Shown: positions 7,803 through 13,985 of the stretch, piece by piece | How positions within the stretch are numbered: position 1 is the stretch's first letter | Layout of the letters: every line of letters begins with the position of its first letter | DNA from: an uncultured Blautia sp. | GTDB taxonomy: Bacteria > Bacillota > Clostridia > Lachnospirales > Lachnospiraceae | NCBI RefSeq assembly: GCF_937880195.1 | Contig: NZ_CALFLA010000054.1 | Coordinates: 1-16,730 of the forward strand | Direction of reading: 5' to 3' | Length of the DNA: 16,730 bases | Program-made: the position numbers and the translations under genes | Notes under the pieces: generated by a model | What the model was told of the DNA's origin: nothing | Seen by the model: only the letters and a program-made list of their open reading frames with translations | The model's database searches: none

Positions 7803-9281
7803 TCAGCTCCTGTCTTTTTTGTTCTTATTATGTCCAAATGCGATCCAGCCCACAAGTACCAGCATAGCCACTCCCACGATCATCCACGGAACAAAGTATG
7901 CCATTCCCTTAGGCTTAAACATGTCATAATATCCTTTAAGATATATAATGGAAACAACTACTGGAAGTACAATACTCATATATGCCTGAATACCGGACGG
8001 GAACTTGATTCCTTTTCCTGTATTGGCTTCCTTAATGAAGTTTTTCCATCCCCATCCTCTCTTTGACGCACAGAAAAGTACAAACAGCACAGAACCCAGA
8101 GGCAGGATGTTGTTAGATACAATAAAGTCCTCAAGATCCATAATGTTTGTTCCTTCTCCCAGAATCTGGATTCCAGACCATGGACCAAATCCCAGAACAG
8201 CAGGCATGGACAGGATAATTACAAGTACAATATTTACCATTACAGCCTTTTTGCGGGTCCAGCCCCACAGGTCAATGGCAAAGGAAATAATATTTTCAAA
8301 TACTGCGATCACTGTAGATAATGCTGCAAATGACATAAACAGGAAAAACAGGGCTCCCCAAACTCTTCCTCCCATCATCTGATTAAAAACATTTGGAAGT
8401 GTGATAAATACCAGACCCGGACCTGCTCCCGGCTCTACGCCAAAGGCAAAGCATGCCGGAATAATGATCATTCCTGCCATAAGAGCAACAAAAGTATCCA
8501 GACAAAGGATATTCAGGCTCTCTCCTGCAAGTGTCAGGTCTTTTTTCATGTAGCTTCCAAAAATCTCCATGGCTCCAATTCCAATACTTAAAGTAAAGAA
8601 CGCCTGAGACATGGCTCCAAAAATAACATTTCCGATTCCTGCTTTTTTCATGTTTTCTAAATTTGGAATCAGATAAAACTTAATTCCTTCCATGGCTCCG
8701 TCAAGTGTTGCAGAGTGAATGGCAAGAATAATGATCAGAGCAAGAAGACAGAGCATCATAACCTTGGTGATCCTCTCCACGCCCTTCTGAAGACCTAATG
8801 AACAAATGCTGAAGGATAAGAGAACTGCCAGAACCATCCAGAATGTCATAGTTCCTGTGGATTTCTGGAAATTCCCAAAAAATTCTGTTACCTGTTCTGT
8901 ACCAGCCCCTGCCAGTTTGCCTGACGCCATTACATAGCAGTAATACATCGTCCAGCCGGCAACCATGGTATAAAACATCATCAGCATATAGTTACCGATC
9001 ATTCCCATGTAGCTGTATTTATGGAAATTGGATCCTTCCGGCTCCAGTTCATGAAAGGCCTTGGCTGTACTCTTTCTGCTGGCGCGTCCTACTGCAAACT
9101 CACTGACAAGGATCGGCAGCCCCAGCACTACAAGAAATGCCAGATAGATCAGTACAAAAGCCGCTCCTCCGTATTTGCCTGTCATGTATGGGAATTTCCA
9201 TACGTTTCCAAGGCCAATGGCACAGCCGGCTGACACCAGGATAAAGCCAAGTCTTGACCCAAAAGTTTCTCTTTCTTTCAC
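7803..9281 (-). CDS. Sodium-dependent amino-acid transporter of the NSS/SNF (LeuT) family
   Basis: This 492-residue polytopic membrane protein is a Na+-coupled importer of the neurotransmitter:sodium symporter family. The TM1 signature covers residues 14-35, with GLGNVWKFPY at 23-32 (unwound helix and sodium/substrate site). The conserved GLQKGVER loop is at 163-170, and the TM6 substrate segment FFTLSIGIGAMEIFGSY at 228-244 includes Ser232, the LeuT Ser256 equivalent. Eleven to twelve hydrophobic helices are visible. The start is GTG (9281-9279), with AGGAGGGG 6 nt upstream; no ATG in this frame lies near the binding site. A Cys (Cys20) occupies the position of LeuT Asn21. It heads an operon with the aminotransferase. 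Substrate is unknown: aromatic, branched-chain or other neutral amino acids are all possible. Confidence 0.93.
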   Translation of the reverse strand: MKERETFGSRLGFILVSAGCAIGLGNVWKFPYMTGKYGGAAFVLIYLAFLVVLGLPILVSEFAVGRASRKSTAKAFHELEPEGSNFHKYSYMGMIGNYMLMMFYTMVAGWTMYYCYVMASGKLAGAGTEQVTEFFGNFQKSTGTMTFWMVLAVLLSFSICSLGLQKGVERITKVMMLCLLALIIILAIHSATLDGAMEGIKFYLIPNLENMKKAGIGNVIFGAMSQAFFTLSIGIGAMEIFGSYMKKDLTLAGESLNILCLDTFVALMAGMIIIPACFAFGVEPGAGPGLVFITLPNVFNQMMGGRVWGALFFLFMSFAALSTVIAVFENIISFAIDLWGWTRKKAVMVNIVLVIILSMPAVLGFGPWSGIQILGEGTNIMDLEDFIVSNNILPLGSVLFVLFCASKRGWGWKNFIKEANTGKGIKFPSGIQAYMSIVLPVVVSIIYLKGYYDMFKPKGMAYFVPWMIVGVAMLVLVGWIAFGHNKNKKDRS

Positions 9282-9312
9282 TGATTTCCCCTCCTAAAAA
9301 ATAATCGAAATC

Positions 9313-9341
9313 ATTATATCACATTAAAGTGATATTGTGAA
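9313..9341 (-). promoter_or_regulatory. Promoter of the transporter-aminotransferase operon with an internal palindromic operator
   Basis: On the minus strand TTCACA (complement of 9336-9341) and TATAAT (complement of 9313-9318) are 17 bp apart, with an extended -10 (TG-A-TATAAT). The predicted leader is about 25 nt. The perfect inverted repeat ATATCAC-N6-GTGATAT (9316-9335) fills the spacer and part of the -10, as expected of a repressor operator. The regulator is unknown. Confidence 0.7.
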
Positions 9342-9375
9342 CAAGAGATTTCGGAGGGGAATGCTCATATTATTT

Positions 9376-9828
9376 TCAGATTTTCTCAAATCTCCACTTC
9401 TGCTTCACATCCGGATATTTTTCCCGATCCACCTCGCTCATGAACATCTCAAAGGGTCTTGCGCAGATCTTAAAAGGAGCATACATCCCCTGATAGATCA
9501 CCAGTCTTTCTCCGGTTTCTGTGTGCTCTGCAAAAGCAAGAACCTTATAAAGATATTCTGAAGTGTTTTTATCCACCCATTCTCTCTTAAAGTGCTGCAC
9601 AATATCTCCCGGATGGATATCTCTTTTGGCTGCCGTCTCCGTTACCGGAGGCGCCTCCGGCTCTGTATCAAGCTCCATATACTCTTCCTTGTCAAGAGAT
9701 ACAGGCACTCCTGTTTTCCCGGAAATATGAACTCCTCCATACCAGGTTCCCTGGATCTCAAAAATATCTCCAACCTCGTATTCCTGACTGTACTCGTCGT
9801 TTTTCTTAATAATCCTTATTTTTGCCAT
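9376..9828 (-). CDS. DUF1653-domain protein of unknown function
   Basis: This 150-residue soluble protein has two parts. Residues 1-52 form a small beta-rich module (GDIFEIQGTWYGGVHI at 20-35). A proline-, glutamate- and threonine-rich linker (53-68) leads to a C-terminal DUF1653 domain at about 71-149, beginning HPGDIVQHFKREW and ending near EKYPDVKQKWRFEKI. DUF1653 proteins are common and have no established biochemical role. The ribosome binding site AAAGGAG lies just upstream of the ATG. The gene follows a terminator-like hairpin after the MFS gene, so it may be expressed by read-through or from a promoter inside the MFS gene. A relation to either neighbour is not evident. Confidence 0.85.
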   Translation of the reverse strand: MAKIRIIKKNDEYSQEYEVGDIFEIQGTWYGGVHISGKTGVPVSLDKEEYMELDTEPEAPPVTETAAKRDIHPGDIVQHFKREWVDKNTSEYLYKVLAFAEHTETGERLVIYQGMYAPFKICARPFEMFMSEVDREKYPDVKQKWRFEKI

Positions 9829-9851
9829 AATTCTGCACTCTCCTTTATAAA

Positions 9852-9881
9852 AATAAAATGCCTGTTTCCAGACATTTTATT
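9852..9881 (-). terminator. Intrinsic terminator after the MFS gene
   Basis: On the minus strand AATAAAATGTCTG pairs with CAGGCATTTTATT through 13 positions with one G-U wobble, around a GAAA tetraloop, and is followed by a T-rich tail. On the plus strand the wobble becomes a C/A mismatch, so the leftward direction is favoured. It lies 7 nt after the MFS stop. Confidence 0.7.
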
Positions 9882-9888
9882 TTGTTCT

Positions 9889-11070
9889 TTATTCTTTTTT
9901 CATTCTACCGCAGACCAAAATTCCAGTCAACAGAAGCGCCGGAAATATAACTGCTGCCAGAATACCCAATTTCAGGTTCTCTCCCATGGCGCTTGATACT
10001 GCTCCCACTACAGTCGGCCCTCCAGAACATCCAAGATCTCCTCCAAGAGCAAGAAATGCAAACATGGCAGTTCCTCCTTTTGGAATAGCTGCAGACGCCT
10101 TACTGAAAGTACCCGGCCACATGATCCCTACAGAAAGTCCGCAGACTGCGCAGGCAGCCAGACTGAGAAGCGGACTTGGAAAAAGAGCGATTCCCAGATA
10201 GGAAAGAATACACAAGAGACTGCTCCAGATCATAAAGTGATCCAGGTGTATCTTGTCTCCATATTTTCCATAAAAGGCTCTGGCTGTTCCCATCAGGATG
10301 GCAAAAGCCATGGGGCCTGCCAGATCTCCTGCTGTCTTGGAAATATTAAGACCTTTTTCCGCAAAAGTAGACGCCCACTGGCTTACTGCCTGCTCGCTTG
10401 CTCCTGCACAGACCATCATGATCAAAAGTACCCAGAACAGCTTTGAGGTAAAAAGCTCCTTAAGGCTCAATCCCTTCTCCCCGTCTTCCATCAAAGACGC
10501 CATAGGAACTTTTGCAAATGCAAAAGCATTGCAGATGGGGATTATCGCCCAGACTGCAGCAAGGATCTTCCAGTTTTCGATTCCTGCCGCTCTGAAAAAA
10601 ACAGTAGAAAGCAGAACCACTGCCACATGGCCCCAGCAATAAAAGGAATGAAGCATACTCATTGCTTTTTCTTTATTATCCGACGGACATGCTTCCACTA
10701 CAGGACTTACAAGAACCTCCAAAAGACCGCCGCCTACTGCATATACCATAACTGAAATCAGGATTCCCACAAAAGGCGAAGACAGAAGCTCCGGCAGAAC
10801 TGTTAAAAGAAGCAGACCTGCCGCAGACAGAATATGCGCCATTACCATAGAGATCCGATAGCCGATCCGATCCACAAATCCTACTGCCAAAAGGTCTACA
10901 AGAAGCTGCACACCAAAATTAAAGGTTACAAGCAAGGTGATCTGTGACAGCGGAATGTCATAGGTTCTCTGAAAAGTCAAAAATAAAAGCGGGACAAAAT
11001 TATTTATAATAGCCTGCACAATATATCCCACAAAACAGGCTGTAATCGTTTTGTTGTATTTGTTCTTCAT
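9889..11070 (-). CDS. Major facilitator superfamily (MFS) transporter
   Basis: From the ATG at 11070 this is a 393-residue, twelve-helix MFS permease. The loop between TM2 and TM3 carries the superfamily motif GFVDRIGYR, and a hydrophilic central loop (MEDGEKGLSLKELF) separates the two six-helix halves. The architecture resembles the sugar/FHS-like group, but the substrate cannot be assigned. An in-frame TTG at 11094 would add eight basic residues (MSGRKRKR). It has an AGGA nearby, whereas the ATG has only weak purine-rich sequence upstream, so the start is uncertain. The gene begins just after the yaaA stop and ends at a terminator, making it the last gene of the bcp-yaaA unit. Its placement with peroxide-defence genes is an observation; a matching function is not shown. 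Confidence 0.87.
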   Translation of the reverse strand: MKNKYNKTITACFVGYIVQAIINNFVPLLFLTFQRTYDIPLSQITLLVTFNFGVQLLVDLLAVGFVDRIGYRISMVMAHILSAAGLLLLTVLPELLSSPFVGILISVMVYAVGGGLLEVLVSPVVEACPSDNKEKAMSMLHSFYCWGHVAVVLLSTVFFRAAGIENWKILAAVWAIIPICNAFAFAKVPMASLMEDGEKGLSLKELFTSKLFWVLLIMMVCAGASEQAVSQWASTFAEKGLNISKTAGDLAGPMAFAILMGTARAFYGKYGDKIHLDHFMIWSSLLCILSYLGIALFPSPLLSLAACAVCGLSVGIMWPGTFSKASAAIPKGGTAMFAFLALGGDLGCSGGPTVVGAVSSAMGENLKLGILAAVIFPALLLTGILVCGRMKKE

Positions 11071-11099
11071 TCTTTTTCTCTTTCTCCCAGACAAATCCC

Positions 11100-11852
11100 T
11101 TATTCCTGTTTCTCACATACAAATATGTATTTTCTTTCATTAGAAAACTCTTCTTTATATGCAAATCCCAGCTCATGAAATTCTTTCATACCCTCCGGCT
11201 TCTGGATCCTGTTTTCAGCCATAAAACGTACCATTTCTCCCCGGGCCATCTTAGCAAGAGTCGCCTTCTGTTTAAGCTTTCCCTCCCTCAGTTCGCAAAA
11301 TTCCACAGTGATAAACGAATCCTTGGGCGTAAGATATTTTTCTATGGCTTTGCTGTATTCTTTAGAGGCCAGATTAATGATCTGACGGTCTGAGGATATC
11401 AGCTCCAGATAAAGCCGTTCTCCCCAGAAATCATAAAGATCTTTTTTCCCATTTACAGAAAGTTTTGCCTGCATTTCCAGGCGATAGGGCGTTACTCCGT
11501 CAAAAGGCTTCAATATCCCATAAAAACCAGAAAGAATCCTCAAATGTTCTTCTATATAAGAAAGAGCTTCCTCGGTAAAAATCTCAGGGGCCATATGCTG
11601 ATACTGAAGTCCCTCATAGGTCAGAACTGCCGGCGTAAGACCATGCTCCAGATCCATATCCTGAAATCTTTGATAATTCAGCTCTGCCAGCTTGTCATTG
11701 CACTTCCAAAGCTCCTTCGCCTCTGAATAGGAAAGCCCGCGTATTTCCTGCATAAGCTGCTTCGTATCCTCAAGAAACATAGGAAGTCCTGTTACCCGGT
11801 ACGTGTCTGTATCCACATTCATTTTTTTTGCCGGAGAAATAATGATCCTCAT
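11100..11852 (-). CDS. yaaA: Peroxide stress protein YaaA (DUF328/UPF0246)
   Basis: This 250-residue protein matches the YaaA family, which in E. coli limits free intracellular iron and so protects against Fenton chemistry during hydrogen peroxide stress. The family N-terminus MRIIISPAKKM (1-11) and the central signature LRILSGFYGILKPFDGVTPY (104-123) are intact. A basic C-terminal half (KLKQKATLAKMARGEMVRF) fits the DNA binding reported for this fold. The ATG overlaps the bcp stop by 3 bases (ATGA), indicating translational coupling. Coupling to a thiol peroxidase supports an oxidative-stress role in this anaerobe, by inference. Confidence 0.94.
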   Translation of the reverse strand: MRIIISPAKKMNVDTDTYRVTGLPMFLEDTKQLMQEIRGLSYSEAKELWKCNDKLAELNYQRFQDMDLEHGLTPAVLTYEGLQYQHMAPEIFTEEALSYIEEHLRILSGFYGILKPFDGVTPYRLEMQAKLSVNGKKDLYDFWGERLYLELISSDRQIINLASKEYSKAIEKYLTPKDSFITVEFCELREGKLKQKATLAKMARGEMVRFMAENRIQKPEGMKEFHELGFAYKEEFSNERKYIFVCEKQE

Positions 11853-12307
11853 GCCTCAAGCTCCGCCAGCATCTGCGCCGGGTTCTCCGCCGCCTTTACC
11901 TTGCCCAGCGCCTTAATGATCACGCCGTTTTCATCAATGAGATAGGTTGTCCTTACTACTCCCATTGTCTTTTTGCCATACATATTTTTTTCTTTCCATA
12001 CGTCATATGCCTGAATACAGCTAAGTTCTGTATCAGAAAGCAGTGTAAAAGGCAGTTCATATTTTATCTCGAATTTTTTATGAGACGCCACGCTGTCCTT
12101 GCTCACTCCCAGGACTACCGCTCCTTTTTCTGTAAACTGAGGATAAAGCTCTCCAAATCCACATGCCTGTTTGGTGCATCCAGGGGTATTATCCCTTGGA
12201 TAAAAATATAAGATCACTTTTTTTCCTCTGTATTCTTCCAGTGTGTGCATATCTCCATTCTGATCCGGAAGCGCAAAATCCGGAGCCTGTGTTCCAATCT
12301 CTAACAT
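11849..12307 (-). CDS. bcp: Thioredoxin-dependent thiol peroxidase (BCP/PrxQ-type peroxiredoxin)
   Basis: This 152-residue AhpC/TSA-fold peroxidase reduces hydrogen peroxide and organic hydroperoxides with electrons from thioredoxin. The active-site segment YPRDNTPGCTKQAC places the peroxidatic Cys at 44 and the resolving Cys at 49, the five-residue spacing typical of atypical 2-Cys PrxQ/Bcp. The substrate-contacting Arg of VVRTTYLID is present. The start is the ATG at 12307: AAAGGAGG lies 9 nt upstream of it, whereas the in-frame TTG at 12313 would be only about 3 nt from that site. It is first in an operon with yaaA (ATGA overlap) and the MFS gene. No PerR-box match was seen in the upstream region. 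Confidence 0.95.
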   Translation of the reverse strand: MLEIGTQAPDFALPDQNGDMHTLEEYRGKKVILYFYPRDNTPGCTKQACGFGELYPQFTEKGAVVLGVSKDSVASHKKFEIKYELPFTLLSDTELSCIQAYDVWKEKNMYGKKTMGVVRTTYLIDENGVIIKALGKVKAAENPAQMLAELEA

Positions 12308-12378
12308 ATTCAAATTCCTCCTTTATTTCTGGTTTTTCTGAAATCTTCAATTCCATTTTTATTTCAGACAGTACGGTT

Positions 12379-12405
12379 ATTATATCACGTTTCCCCTGAT
12401 GTAAA
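12379..12405 (-). promoter_or_regulatory. Candidate extended -10 promoter of the bcp-yaaA-MFS operon
   Basis: On the minus strand the -10 is TATAAT (complement of 12379-12384) with an extended TG one base upstream (TGATATAAT). The -35 is weaker: TTTACA (complement of 12400-12405) at 15 bp, or TTTTTA at 17 bp. The leader would be about 65 nt. The GTGATATAAT stretch is the same as in the NSS transporter promoter, probably because both are extended -10 elements. Confidence 0.6.
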
Positions 12406-12573
12406 AAATAATTTTTCCTCTTTTTTCAGACTTTCCCTGCATTATATTCCCTCACTGTCAGCTCCCCTGTCATAATGCTCATGCGCAATAAAGCAACAGA
12501 CAGACGCCTACTATTCCGTCTTAAAAAATAAATGTCTAAAGACCATCTGTATTCAAAAATTTTAGAATCTATC
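12406..12573. other. Intergenic stretch with no recognisable gene
   Basis: Between the bcp promoter and the MerR-type promoter I see no convincing gene. A short minus-strand frame ending at a TGA at 12426-12428 stays open back to about 12559, but its only usable ATG (12482) would give 18 codons and has no ribosome binding site. It may be a relic. Base composition becomes more A/T-rich rightward. Confidence 0.5.
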
Positions 12574-12604
12574 TTGACTCTTACCTTACGTCATAGTGTA
12601 TGAT
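12574..12604 (+). promoter_or_regulatory. MerR-type promoter with 19-bp spacer and inverted repeat
   Basis: TTGACT (12574-12579) and TATGAT (12599-12604) are separated by 19 bp, longer than the 17 bp optimal for sigma-A and characteristic of promoters that MerR-family activators untwist. An imperfect dyad, ACTCTTAC (12577-12584) and GTCATAGT (12590-12597), lies within the spacer with 6 of 8 matching positions. The downstream gene is itself a MerR/TipA regulator, so autoactivation is expected. Confidence 0.78.
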
Positions 12605-12675
12605 ATAAAAATAAAAACTTTGCGAAGGTTTTATGATCATAGGCATGGCTGTAACAGATGAAAGGATGAAACAAT

Positions 12676-12807
12676 ATGAAAGCAACAGCAATACGCTCAG
12701 ATAATGTTTATTCAAAGATGATGATTCACTATACTTTTGGCGGATCTAAAAAGCCCTTACACAATTATGAAATTTTAAATGCTGCGGAGGATTTCTGGAA
12801 TGACTAA
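12676..12807 (+). CDS. 43-residue leader peptide overlapping the MerR/TipA gene
   Basis: This small frame starts MKATAIRSDN and ends NAAEDFWND. It is preceded by AAAGGA (12661-12666) with 9 nt spacing, a good ribosome binding site. Its stop overlaps the MerR ATG in the 8-base string ATGACTAA, and the MerR ribosome binding site (CGGAGGA, 12785-12791) lies within it, so translation of the two is probably coupled. I recognise no family. There is no hydrophobic segment, cysteine or signal peptide. It could be a regulatory leader peptide, a small functional protein, or the remnant of an upstream gene truncated during acquisition. It lies directly downstream of the 19-bp-spaced promoter and so would be the first gene of that transcript. 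Confidence 0.55.
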   Translation: MKATAIRSDNVYSKMMIHYTFGGSKKPLHNYEILNAAEDFWND

Positions 12808-13543
12808 AAAACTTATGTCTGTTCATGAAGTAGCCAAGCTAACAGGAGTAACCCCACGGACACTCCATCATTACGATTCCATAGGGCTTTTGAAGCCTTC
12901 TGTCGTTACAGAAGCAAGATACCGATTATATGAGGAGAAAGATTTAATTCGATTACAGGAAATATTGTTTTTTCGTGAATTACAGTTTCCCTTAAAGGAA
13001 ATTAAAATAATTCTTGACAGCCCTGATTTTGACCCATTAGAAGTAATTGCTCAACAAATCGAGTTGTTAGAATTACAGTATAAACACATGGGAGAACTTA
13101 TTTCTTTTGCTCGTGAAATTCAAAACAAAGGAGAACTAACAATGAATTTTAATGTTTTCAACAAAAACGAAATTGAAAAATATAAGACGGAAGTTAAAGC
13201 AAAATGGGGCGATACTAAGGCGTATCAAGAATACAAACAAAGGAATATTGCTGGAAATGAAGATAATTACAGAAAAATTGCAAACAAACTGATGGAAATA
13301 TTTTCTGAATTAGGCACATTAAAACATTTAGCTCCCAATGCCGCTGAGGTACAAAGTAAAATTTCTGCATTACAGAAATTTATAACCGATAACTACTATG
13401 AATGTACAAATGAAATTCTTAGTGGATTAAGTGAAATGTATGTATGTGATGAACGCTTCAAGAACAACATTGACAAAGCGGGTGGAGACGGAACTGCTGC
13501 CTTTGTCAAACAGGCTATTGCTGTGCATTGCAGCAAAAATTGA
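12800..13543 (+). CDS. TipA-type MerR transcriptional activator with TipAS drug-recognition domain
   Basis: This 247-residue regulator has an N-terminal MerR winged helix (residues 6-75, HEVAKLTGVTPRTLHHYDSIGLLKPS), a long dimerisation helix (about 80-110) and a C-terminal TipAS domain (about 120-244: WGDTKAYQEYKQR, then YYECTNEILSGLSEMYVCDERF). TipAS domains bind thiopeptide or other hydrophobic drugs; in Streptomyces TipAL a cysteine forms a covalent drug adduct. Cys202 and Cys216 are candidates here. The start at 12800 is chosen over the ATG at 12779 because CGGAGGA (12785-12791) sits 8 nt before it. An in-frame ATG at codon 115 has its own strong ribosome binding site, predicting a TipAS-only product. 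The gene is expected to autoactivate its 19-bp-spaced promoter. The coding sequence is more A/T-rich than bcp or adhE, a hint of transfer. Confidence 0.9.
   Translation: MTKKLMSVHEVAKLTGVTPRTLHHYDSIGLLKPSVVTEARYRLYEEKDLIRLQEILFFRELQFPLKEIKIILDSPDFDPLEVIAQQIELLELQYKHMGELISFAREIQNKGELTMNFNVFNKNEIEKYKTEVKAKWGDTKAYQEYKQRNIAGNEDNYRKIANKLMEIFSELGTLKHLAPNAAEVQSKISALQKFITDNYYECTNEILSGLSEMYVCDERFKNNIDKAGGDGTAAFVKQAIAVHCSKN
13127..13133 (+). promoter_or_regulatory. Internal ribosome binding site for a TipAS-only product
   Basis: AAAGGAG is followed after 8 nt by an ATG (13142-13144) in the MerR frame. Strength and spacing equal those of the true gene starts in this window. The position coincides with the junction between the coiled-coil helix and the TipAS domain. 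Confidence 0.65.
13142..13543 (+). CDS. Predicted internally initiated TipAS-like drug-binding protein
   Basis: Translation from codon 115 of the MerR gene would give a 133-residue protein starting MNFNVFNKNE that contains the entire TipAS domain and no DNA-binding domain. In Streptomyces lividans the shorter TipAS product is made in exactly this way from within tipA and sequesters thiopeptide antibiotics. Here the evidence is the internal AAAGGAG with 8 nt spacing, the in-frame ATG, and its placement at the domain boundary. Candidate ligand-reactive cysteines are Cys88 and Cys102 in this numbering. Its production has not been shown. Confidence 0.55.
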   Translation: MNFNVFNKNEIEKYKTEVKAKWGDTKAYQEYKQRNIAGNEDNYRKIANKLMEIFSELGTLKHLAPNAAEVQSKISALQKFITDNYYECTNEILSGLSEMYVCDERFKNNIDKAGGDGTAAFVKQAIAVHCSKN

Positions 13544-13587
13544 AAAACAAAGCTGATTGAAAGCCTGTTCAAGTTCCGGCTTCACCG

Positions 13588-13616
13588 TTGAGCTTGGATT
13601 AATCATATGATAAAAT
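13588..13616 (+). promoter_or_regulatory. Candidate promoter of the zinc-ribbon gene pair
   Basis: TTGAGC (13588-13593) and TAAAAT (13611-13616) are 17 bp apart, 37 nt before the ATG at 13653. The pair may therefore be transcribed separately from the MerR gene. No terminator with a T run was seen between them, so read-through is also possible. Confidence 0.55.
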
Positions 13617-13652
13617 AATTCCAACAAATTAGAAGTTGTCGAGGTGATGGGA

Positions 13653-13985
13653 ATGAAAAAACTATACTGCATGAACTGTGGTGCTCAAGTAAATATTAAA
13701 TTAGGAATAATGTCAAACAAATGTTCTTGCGGGGCTAAATTCGATTTATCAGATACAAAGGACATTAAAAAAATAACTATAAGCATTATATTATTTGTAA
13801 TTTTAATGTCACCACTATTTATCTTTATTCACTTTACTAGACAGTATTTTCAAACGTCGATCATTTTATATACTTTAGCTTTGATTGCAGTTATTTTTTT
13901 GTATCGTTTCGTAGAAACTATTTTAATCCGTCTTGGATTAGTAACTATGACGAACATTGAATTTAGGAGTGATATAAATGATTAA
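13653..13985 (+). CDS. Small zinc-ribbon membrane protein, function unknown
   Basis: From the ATG at 13653 this is a 110-residue protein. Its N-terminal ribbon has Cys6, Cys9, Cys24 and Cys26 (CMNCG then CSCG), a likely zinc site in the cytosol. Two hydrophobic segments follow at about 42-60 and 68-88, and then a short polar tail. GAGG (13641-13644) is 8 nt before this ATG; the upstream GTG and ATG at 13644 and 13647 lie on or too near that site. It overlaps the next gene by 8 bases (ATGATTAA), so the two are translationally coupled. I do not recognise the family beyond the zinc ribbon. The A/T-rich codon use is like the MerR gene next to it and unlike the flanking chromosome-type genes. Confidence 0.75.
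   Translation: MKKLYCMNCGAQVNIKLGIMSNKCSCGAKFDLSDTKDIKKITISIILFVILMSPLFIFIHFTRQYFQTSIILYTLALIAVIFLYRFVETILIRLGLVTMTNIEFRSDIND

Noticed and set aside
12426..12559. Minus-strand open frame ending near 12426 that reads like a protein C-terminus (ELTVREYNAGKV)
   Set aside because: It has no usable start with a ribosome binding site and I cannot tie it to a family. At most it is a relic, so it is mentioned only in the intergenic entry.
12633..12704. 23-codon frame starting at the first ATG after the MerR-type promoter
   Set aside because: The purine stretch before it is only about 4 nt away, and it overlaps the better supported 43-residue frame.
13560..13600. Possible hairpins after the MerR gene (AAGCC/GGCTT and CAAG/CTTG)
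   Set aside because: The stems are short and lack a T run, so they were not called a terminator.
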